A stretch of 7,522 bases of DNA from Planctomycetota bacterium (GTDB lineage Bacteria > Planctomycetota > Phycisphaerae > Phycisphaerales > SM1A02), in contig RFQW01000068.1 in NCBI GenBank assembly GCA_009924765.1, positions 1-7,522 of the forward strand. The letters run 5' to 3'. Below, piece by piece: positions 1 through 4,685 of this stretch (its first letter is position 1; the number at the start of each line of letters is the position of its first letter). The notes below the pieces were generated by a model. That model was not told the DNA's origin. It ran no database searches and worked only from the letters and a program-made list of their open reading frames with translations. The translations under genes and the position numbers were made by a program.

Positions 1-429
1 TGCAGCTTCGGCATCATGAACTGGCAGAGTTCGGCGCAGGCCTCGAGCGGCCTGATGATCGACTACACCGGCAAGGTGTGGTACGCGATCGACGGCTACT
101 CGCAGACCGCGCTGTTCAACAACCGCACGAACACCAGCACCACCGTCTCGCTGAACGCGTGGCACAACCTGCGCCTTGACATGAACGTCACCACCGGCGC
201 GTGTGACGGCTACGTCGATGGCGTGCAGGTGGCAAGTTTCAGCTCGACGAAGACGGGCAGCGTGTTCGCGAGCATGATCATGAGCACCACCGATGCGCCA
301 AGCGGCAGCACCACCGCACTGAACGGCTACGGCTTTGCCGACAACTTCTCGGTGAGCGCGGTGCCGACTCCCGGTGCTGCGGCGCTGGCGGGCCTCGCGG
401 GCCTGATGGCCCGTCGTCGTCGCGCCTGA
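1..429 (+). CDS. C-terminal part of an exported LamG-like protein with a PEP-CTERM-like sorting tail (5' partial)
   Basis: The frame is open from base 1, so the start, and presumably a signal peptide, lie outside the window; 142 residues are visible. The body reads as a beta-rich, Thr/Ser/Asn-rich domain. The segment WHNLRLDMNV...GYVDGVQVAS (about residues 56-80) matches the typical LamG/concanavalin-like strand pair, in which WH-L is followed by a YVDG-V turn. The last 22 residues form a sorting-signal-like tail: VPTPG, a short Ala/Leu/Gly hydrophobic stretch, then RRRRA. This has the architecture of PEP-CTERM signals recognised by exosortase/archaeosortase-type enzymes, in a Pro-x-Pro-Gly variant that I associate with planctomycetes. 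The protein is likely secreted and then anchored or processed at the envelope. Its ligand is unknown. It is terminated by a strong hairpin and is not co-transcribed with the next gene. The tail is convincing; the LamG assignment is moderate. Confidence 0.72.
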   Translation, partial: CSFGIMNWQSSAQASSGLMIDYTGKVWYAIDGYSQTALFNNRTNTSTTVSLNAWHNLRLDMNVTTGACDGYVDGVQVASFSSTKTGSVFASMIMSTTDAPSGSTTALNGYGFADNFSVSAVPTPGAAALAGLAGLMARRRRA

Positions 430-456
430 TCGCTTCGCCCTCTTGGGAAAGAGAAT

Positions 457-498
457 CGAGCACGGAACCGGCCCCAACGGCCGGTTCCGTCTCGTTTT
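457..498 (+). terminator. Rho-independent terminator after the LamG-like gene
   Basis: A perfect 12-bp stem (462-473 paired with 479-490, ACGGAACCGGCC with its complement) closes a 5-base loop, CCAAC. CGAG at 457-460 can pair with CTCG at 491-494, leaving C461 bulged and lengthening the stem to 16 bp. TTTT follows at 495-498. The hairpin begins 27 bp after the LamG-like stop codon and ends 20 bp before the methyltransferase start, so it insulates the two genes. Confidence 0.85.
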
Positions 499-505
499 GG
501 CCTCG

Positions 506-511
506 TAGCAT
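506..511 (+). promoter_or_regulatory. Putative -10 element (TAGCAT) for the methyltransferase gene
   Basis: TAGCAT lies 7 bp upstream of the GTG start at 519, just after the terminator. Initiation at the usual distance would fall on or next to the start codon, giving a leaderless mRNA. No TTGACA-like -35 is visible at normal spacing, where the terminator stem sits. Similar TANNAT hexamers precede gyrA and the STAS gene. This is inferred from position and repetition only. Confidence 0.4.
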
Positions 512-518
512 CGGCGAC

Positions 519-1142
519 GTGAGCGACGCGCCCTCCAAAACCCCCGATGAGCCCGCGCTGGCCAGCCGCGCCGGACTGAAGATGCAGCACGCGCTGCAGT
601 CGTTCGCCTTTCCGGTGACGGGCCTGGTGGCCGCCGACTTCGGCTGCAATGTGGGTGGTTTCACCGATGTGCTGCTGCGCGCGGGTGCGGCCAAGGTGTT
701 CGCCGTGGACACCGGCTATGGCACGCTGGCGTGGCGACTGCGACAGGATGCGCGCGTGGTGACCATGGAGCGCACCAACGCGCTGCATGCCGAGCGACCG
801 GAGGGCGGCGTGGATCTGGTGGTGCTCGACCTTGCATGGACGCCGCAGCGCCTGGCGATACCGGCCGCGCTTCGCTGGCTGCGTCCGGGTGGCCACATCA
901 TCTCGCTGGTGAAACCGCACTACGAGCTGCGCGACGAGGAGAAGGCGTGGCTCGTGCAGGGCTTCCTGCCGCATGAACGCGTGCCCGTCGTGGTGGATCG
1001 TGTGCGGGGCGAGATGCCTTCGCTGGGCGCGCGCGTGCTGGCCGACACCGCCTCGCCGATCACCGGCGGCAAGAGCGCCAAGCGCGCCGGTTCGCCCGGC
1101 AACATGGAGTGGCTGATGCTGCTTGCGCCGATTGGTGCGTGA
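519..1142 (+). CDS. FtsJ/TlyA-type SAM-dependent RNA methyltransferase domain lacking an S4 domain
   Basis: The product is 207 residues. It carries the Rossmann SAM-binding motif DFGCNVGGFTD (40-50) and the segment GYGTLAWRLRQD...ERTNAL (67-89), which closely follows the TlyA/hemolysin-A family signature. The K-D-K-E catalytic tetrad of FtsJ-like 2'-O-methyltransferases can be placed at K21 (GLKMQHAL), D104 (VVLDLAW), K132 (LVKPHYE) and E197 (NMEW). TlyA proteins are about 270 residues and begin with an S4 RNA-binding domain. Here only about 15 disordered residues precede SRAGLK, so the S4 domain is absent. The start is GTG 519; the frame stays open further upstream, but that stretch crosses the terminator and the preceding gene and has no S4-like sequence. 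It probably methylates a ribose in rRNA or another structured RNA; the target cannot be read from the sequence. It is a single-gene unit between a terminator and the gyrA leader. Confidence 0.82.
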   Translation: MSDAPSKTPDEPALASRAGLKMQHALQSFAFPVTGLVAADFGCNVGGFTDVLLRAGAAKVFAVDTGYGTLAWRLRQDARVVTMERTNALHAERPEGGVDLVVLDLAWTPQRLAIPAALRWLRPGGHIISLVKPHYELRDEEKAWLVQGFLPHERVPVVVDRVRGEMPSLGARVLADTASPITGGKSAKRAGSPGNMEWLMLLAPIGA

Positions 1143-1209
1143 GGCGGCGCAGTGCTTCGACGACGCCGGAAGAGCGCCACGCGACGGCCCCGAAAACCAG
1201 CCAAAAAAC

Positions 1210-1228
1210 AAGGCGGAGAAAGCGCCTT
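1210..1228 (-). terminator. Possible minus-strand intrinsic terminator in the gap before gyrA
   Basis: AAGGCG (1210-1215) pairs with CGCCTT (1223-1228) around a 7-base loop. On the minus strand the hairpin is followed by G and then TTTTTT (complement of 1203-1208), the layout of an intrinsic terminator for leftward transcription. On the plus strand it is followed only by TTC, so it would be weak for the methyltransferase mRNA. The 6-bp stem is short. No minus-strand gene precedes it, so its role could be to stop antisense RNA from gyrA. Confidence 0.35.
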
Positions 1229-1256
1229 TCGTGCGCTGCGACACGCCCGTTTCGGA

Positions 1257-1262
1257 TAGGAT
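1257..1262 (+). promoter_or_regulatory. Putative -10 element (TAGGAT) for gyrA
   Basis: TAGGAT, followed by TCGGC, sits 18 bp before the gyrA ATG, so a transcript starting about 7 bp downstream would have a leader of roughly 12 bases. No convincing -35 hexamer is seen at 15-18 bp spacing. Support comes from the resemblance to TAGCAT-CGG at 506 and TACCAT-CGG at 3892. Confidence 0.4.
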
Positions 1263-1280
1263 TCGGCACCCGAAATTCCC

Positions 1281-3857
1281 ATGAGCGAAGCCCCCAGCAA
1301 TACCCCGGCCCCGATCGATCGCGTGGTGGAAACTCCCATCGACCAGGAGCTGCACGACAGCTACCTGACCTACGCGATGAGCACCATCATGGACCGCGCG
1401 CTGCCCGACGTGCGCGACGGCCTGAAGCCTTCGCAGCGACGCATCCTGGTGGCGATGCACGACCTCAACCTCACGCCGGGTCGCAAGCACATCAAGTGCG
1501 CCAAGATCTGCGGCGACACCAGCGGCAACTACCACCCCCACGGCGAGAGCGTGATCTATCCCACGCTGGTGAACCTGGGTCAGGTGTGGAAGACGCGCCA
1601 CCTGCTGGTGGACAAGCAGGGCAACTTCGGCAGCATCGAGGGCGATCCGCCGGCCGCCATGCGTTACACCGAAGCGCGCATGACCGCCGAGGCGACGGCG
1701 CTGCTGGAAGACCTGGACAAGGACACCGTCGACTTCAAGGCCAACTACGACGAGCGACTGCAGGAGCCCACCGTGCTTCCGGCGCGCTTCCCCAACCTGC
1801 TGGTGAACGGCAGCTCGGGCATCGCCGTGGGCATGGCCAGCAGCATGCCGCCCCACAACCTGGGCGAGATCTGCGACGCCATCGTGAAGGTGATCGACGT
1901 GCCAGACGTGGGTCTGGATGAACTGCTGCAGATCGTGCCCGGTCCCGACTTCCCCACCGGCGGCATCATCGTGGGCCGTCGCGGCATCGCCGAGGCCTAC
2001 GCCGGCGGTCGCGGCAAGCTGACGCTGCGCGGTCGCGTGCGACAGGTGAAGGAAGGCGGCCGCGAGGCGCTGGAGATCCACGAGATCCCCTACCAGGTGG
2101 TGCAGAGCAACCTCATCGAGAAGATCGTGGACGCCAGCCGCGAGGGCCGCATTCCCGACGTGGCCGACGTGCGCAACCACAGCGGCCGCGACGCGCAGAC
2201 GCGCATCCTGGTGGTGCTGAAGAAGGGCGCCGATCCGCACGTGGTGGAGAAGCAGCTGTACGAGTTCACGCCGCTGCAGAGCACCTTCAGCATCATCAAC
2301 ATCGCGCTGGTGAATCACCAGCCGCGCACGATGGGGCTGAAGCACCTCATCGGCCACTATGTCGAGCATCGCAAGGACGTGGTGCGCCGCCGCACCGCCT
2401 TCCTGATGCGCCAGGCCAAGCAGCAGGCGCACCGCCTGGAAGGCCTGATCTACGCCGTGTGCGACATCGACGAGGTGATCAAGATCATCCGCGAGAGCCG
2501 CGAGCGCGAGGAGGCCATCCTGAAGCTGATGGACCGCGGATTCCGCATCGCGCCCGGCCATCGCTACGAGAAGATGATCCCGCAGCGCATCGTGCAGTCC
2601 ACGCGCCAGGGCGACGGCGCTCGACTCACGCGCGTGCAGGCCGAGGCCATCGGCGCCATGCGCCTGATCCAGCTGGTGGGCCTGGAGGTGGAGAAGCTGG
2701 CCAGCGAGTTCAGCAAGCTGCTCGAGGACATCGAGGGCTACGAGGCGATCCTGGCCAACGACAAGCTGGTGCTGGACATCGTGCGCGAGGACACGCTGGA
2801 GCTGAAGGAGCGCTTCGCCGACAAGCGCCGCACCAGCATCGAGGCCGGCGAGGCCGAGGCCTTCGAGATGGCCGATCTCATCCCCGAGCACGAGGTGGTG
2901 GTCACCATCTCGCACGCCGGCTGGGTGAAGCGGCTGCCAAGCGACACGTACCGCACGCAGGGTCGCGGTGGCGTGGGCATCAAGGGCAGCGACGCGAAGG
3001 ACGGCGACTTCATCGAGCAGCTGTTCACGGGCAGCAGCCACGACGACCTGCTGTGCTTCACGAACACCGGCCGCGTGTTCCGCATCAAGACCTGGCAGAT
3101 TCCCGAGATGGCGCGCACCACCAAGGGCCGCGCCATCCAGAACATCCTGGAGCTGCGCGAAGGCGAGACGGTGCAGTCGTTCCTGCCGGTGTCGGGCTTC
3201 GAGACGCGCGAGGACTTCCTGTTCTTCGCCACGCGTCAGGGCCGCGTGAAGCGCACCGCGCTGCAGGACTACCGCAACGTGAACAAGGGCGGCATCATCG
3301 CGCTCAACCTGAACGAGGGCGACGACCTGGTGAACGTGCTGCTGACCAGCGGCAAGGATCAGGTGATGCTGGCCACCGCCAGCGGCATGGCCATCCGCTT
3401 CGACGAGAACGACGCGCGCGTGATGGGTCGTGCCGCCGCCGGCGTGAACGGCATCGATCTGGCCGAGGGTGACACCGTGGTGGGCGCGATCCGCTGCGAC
3501 GACACCGCCGACCTGCTCACCGTCACGCAGAATGGTTACGGCAAGCGCACATCGCAGGCCGAGTACCTGGTGCAGCAGGAAGACGGCTCCACCCGCTGCC
3601 AGAGCCGCGGCGGCAAGGGGCGCATCGACATCAAGACCGAGGGCCGCAACGGCCCCGTGGTGGCGGTGCGCAGCGTGGCCGAGGGCGACGAGATGATGCT
3701 GATCAGCCGCGATGGCATGATCGTGCGCTCGCCGGCGGCCGACGTGAGCCGCATCGGCCGCAACACCATGGGCGTGCGCGTGATGCAGCTGCGCGAGGGC
3801 GACACGGTGGTGTCCGTGGCCATGGTGGCCGAAACCGACGAATCGGCCCCCGCCTGA
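1281..3857 (+). CDS. gyrA: DNA gyrase subunit A
   Basis: The 858-residue product is close to the usual GyrA length (E. coli about 875). With GyrB it forms the A2B2 type II topoisomerase that introduces negative supercoils in the cytoplasm. The N-terminal breakage-reunion domain opens with SYLTYAMSTIMDRALPD and DGLKPSQRRIL. The catalytic tyrosine is Y129 in AAMRYTEARM, equivalent to E. coli Y122. The quinolone region HPHGESVIYP spans 85-94: S90 matches E. coli S83, but D82 is E89 and D87 is P94. The C-terminal beta-pinwheel starts near residue 535. Its first blade carries QGRGGVG (560-566) where the GyrA box Q-(R/K)-R-G-G-(R/K)-G is expected, and a later blade has QSRGGKG. This wrapping motif and the full pinwheel favour GyrA over ParC. 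The ATG at 1281 fits the family N-terminus and a nearby TAGGAT hexamer. No terminator is evident after it. Confidence 0.95.
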   Translation: MSEAPSNTPAPIDRVVETPIDQELHDSYLTYAMSTIMDRALPDVRDGLKPSQRRILVAMHDLNLTPGRKHIKCAKICGDTSGNYHPHGESVIYPTLVNLGQVWKTRHLLVDKQGNFGSIEGDPPAAMRYTEARMTAEATALLEDLDKDTVDFKANYDERLQEPTVLPARFPNLLVNGSSGIAVGMASSMPPHNLGEICDAIVKVIDVPDVGLDELLQIVPGPDFPTGGIIVGRRGIAEAYAGGRGKLTLRGRVRQVKEGGREALEIHEIPYQVVQSNLIEKIVDASREGRIPDVADVRNHSGRDAQTRILVVLKKGADPHVVEKQLYEFTPLQSTFSIINIALVNHQPRTMGLKHLIGHYVEHRKDVVRRRTAFLMRQAKQQAHRLEGLIYAVCDIDEVIKIIRESREREEAILKLMDRGFRIAPGHRYEKMIPQRIVQSTRQGDGARLTRVQAEAIGAMRLIQLVGLEVEKLASEFSKLLEDIEGYEAILANDKLVLDIVREDTLELKERFADKRRTSIEAGEAEAFEMADLIPEHEVVVTISHAGWVKRLPSDTYRTQGRGGVGIKGSDAKDGDFIEQLFTGSSHDDLLCFTNTGRVFRIKTWQIPEMARTTKGRAIQNILELREGETVQSFLPVSGFETREDFLFFATRQGRVKRTALQDYRNVNKGGIIALNLNEGDDLVNVLLTSGKDQVMLATASGMAIRFDENDARVMGRAAAGVNGIDLAEGDTVVGAIRCDDTADLLTVTQNGYGKRTSQAEYLVQQEDGSTRCQSRGGKGRIDIKTEGRNGPVVAVRSVAEGDEMMLISRDGMIVRSPAADVSRIGRNTMGVRVMQLREGDTVVSVAMVAETDESAPA

Positions 3858-3891
3858 GCGAAATCCTCGCGGCCGCCGCCATCCGCCCCGC

Positions 3892-3897
3892 TACCAT
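3892..3897 (+). promoter_or_regulatory. Putative -10 element (TACCAT) for the STAS-ExbD-TonB genes
   Basis: TACCAT lies in the 48-bp gap after gyrA, 8 bp upstream of the STAS ATG, followed by CGGGG. It would place the transcription start at or almost at the start codon. No -35 is recognisable. Since no terminator separates this gene from gyrA, read-through from gyrA could also supply the mRNA. Confidence 0.4.
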
Positions 3898-3905
3898 CGG
3901 GGTCT

Positions 3906-4250
3906 ATGGCGATCACCGAATGGTCGGAAGACATCCTGCTTGTGGACCTTGGCAGCGAGCCGCAGCTGTCCGAGGACCTGTCGAACCTGCTCGCCATGCT
4001 CGAGGGCCCGGGCTCGCAGCCACGACACGCGGTGCTGGACCTGCACCAGGTGGGCATGCTCACCTCCACCAACATCGCCGCGCTGATGCGCCTGCGCAAG
4101 CTGCAGCAACTCTCCAAGAAGCGTCTGGTGGTGGCCCGCGTGCGCGATCGCGTGTGGGCCATCTTCCTCACCGCCGGCCTGGATGAGCTGTTCGAGACCT
4201 CCACCGATGTGGGCACCGCGCTGGCGGCCGTGCAGCTGGGGATCCGCTGA
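3906..4250 (+). CDS. STAS-domain protein (anti-anti-sigma-factor-like)
   Basis: This 114-residue protein is essentially one STAS domain. A beta strand VLDLHQVGML (43-52) leads into TSTNIAALMRLRKL (53-66), in the position of the SpoIIAA strand-loop-helix that carries the phosphorylated serine in DSSGLG. Here the Asp is Thr53 and the acceptor position is Thr55, next to Ser54. A later strand RLVVARV (73-79) and the C-terminal FLTAGLDELFETSTDVGTALAAV (87-109) complete the fold. STAS proteins bind partner kinases, anti-sigma factors or transporters, often under Ser/Thr phosphorylation control. No kinase or sigma factor gene is adjacent. Instead, the ExbD-like gene follows after 3 bp, which suggests a link to the envelope motor, though the job is unproven. 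The start at 3906 is the only ATG that gives a full domain. Confidence 0.8.
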   Translation: MAITEWSEDILLVDLGSEPQLSEDLSNLLAMLEGPGSQPRHAVLDLHQVGMLTSTNIAALMRLRKLQQLSKKRLVVARVRDRVWAIFLTAGLDELFETSTDVGTALAAVQLGIR

Positions 4251-4253
4251 ACC

Positions 4254-4685
4254 ATGCGACGCATGCGACGAGAGCCGCCCGAGGCGCGCATCGAGCTGAA
4301 CCCGCTCATCGACCTGATGACCTTCCTGCTCACCTTCTTCATCTACGCGGTGGTGATGATGGTGCGCGTGGACATGGTGCCGATGGAGCTGAAGCAGTTC
4401 GCCAGCGGCAAGCCGGCCAAGCCGCTGCCCGCCGCCACCATCAGCCTGGACCTGACCGGCGCGATCTACTTCAACAAGGACAAGGTGACCATCGATGAGG
4501 TGGCCGAGAAGGTGAAGGCCGCCAAGCAGGCCGATCCCACCACCATCGTGTATCTGGCGGTGGCCAACGGTCAGGGCACCATGGATCGCGCACCGCTGAT
4601 GCAGGATCTGTGGGATCGCCTGAAGGATCTCGGCGTGGCCGTGAACCTGGTTGGCAAGCCCAAGGAAACCTCGGCCAAGCCATGA
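4254..4685 (+). CDS. ExbD/TolR-family biopolymer transport protein
   Basis: The 143-residue product has the ExbD/TolR layout: a short basic N-terminus (MRRMRRE), one membrane span at about 19-38 beginning ELNPLIDLMTFLLTFF, and a periplasmic domain of about 100 residues. D20 in NPLID occupies the position of the conserved membrane aspartate (E. coli ExbD D25) that takes part in proton flow. The periplasmic part contains ISLDLTGAIYFNKDKVT, typical of the family, where a strand with a central Gly leads to a 'value/required' segment. ExbD works with ExbB/TolQ to drive TonB/TolA; no ExbB is encoded here. ATGCGACG is repeated at the start, so ATG 4263 is an alternative start that leaves three residues fewer. 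The gene starts 3 bp after the STAS stop and overlaps the next gene by 4 bp, so translation is probably coupled. Confidence 0.85.
   Translation: MRRMRREPPEARIELNPLIDLMTFLLTFFIYAVVMMVRVDMVPMELKQFASGKPAKPLPAATISLDLTGAIYFNKDKVTIDEVAEKVKAAKQADPTTIVYLAVANGQGTMDRAPLMQDLWDRLKDLGVAVNLVGKPKETSAKP

Noticed and set aside
1109..1921. Plus-strand 270-codon frame across the gyrA leader and 5' end
   Set aside because: It is out of frame with the clear GyrA sequence, and its product is a low-complexity Arg/Ala/His mix.
2160..2200. NotI-like and other short GC palindromes within gyrA
   Set aside because: They arise from GGC/GCC/CGC codons and show no spacing or repetition suggesting a regulatory site.
327..3041. 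Long minus-strand open frame (about 900 codons) antisense to the methyltransferase and gyrA
   Set aside because: It is a shadow of codon bias in GC-rich genes: its product is His/Ala/Leu/Val-rich without any recognisable domain, and it lies opposite two well-supported genes.
1281..3857. Calling this gene ParC (topoisomerase IV)
   Set aside because: Length, full pinwheel and a recognisable though degenerate GyrA box fit GyrA better. I cannot see whether the genome has a second paralogue.
3858..3891. Possible terminator between gyrA and the STAS gene (GCGA-AATCC-TCGC, then GCGGCCGC)
   Set aside because: The stem is only 4 bp and there is no T-run. The GCGGCCGC palindrome is expected at this base composition.
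4610..4681. Upstream GTG start for the TonB-like protein, adding 24 residues
   Set aside because: It lies wholly inside the ExbD-like gene and adds a Gly/Arg-rich stretch unlike a TonB N-terminus. ATG 4682 gives a normal ATGA overlap and a short cytoplasmic tail before the membrane span.
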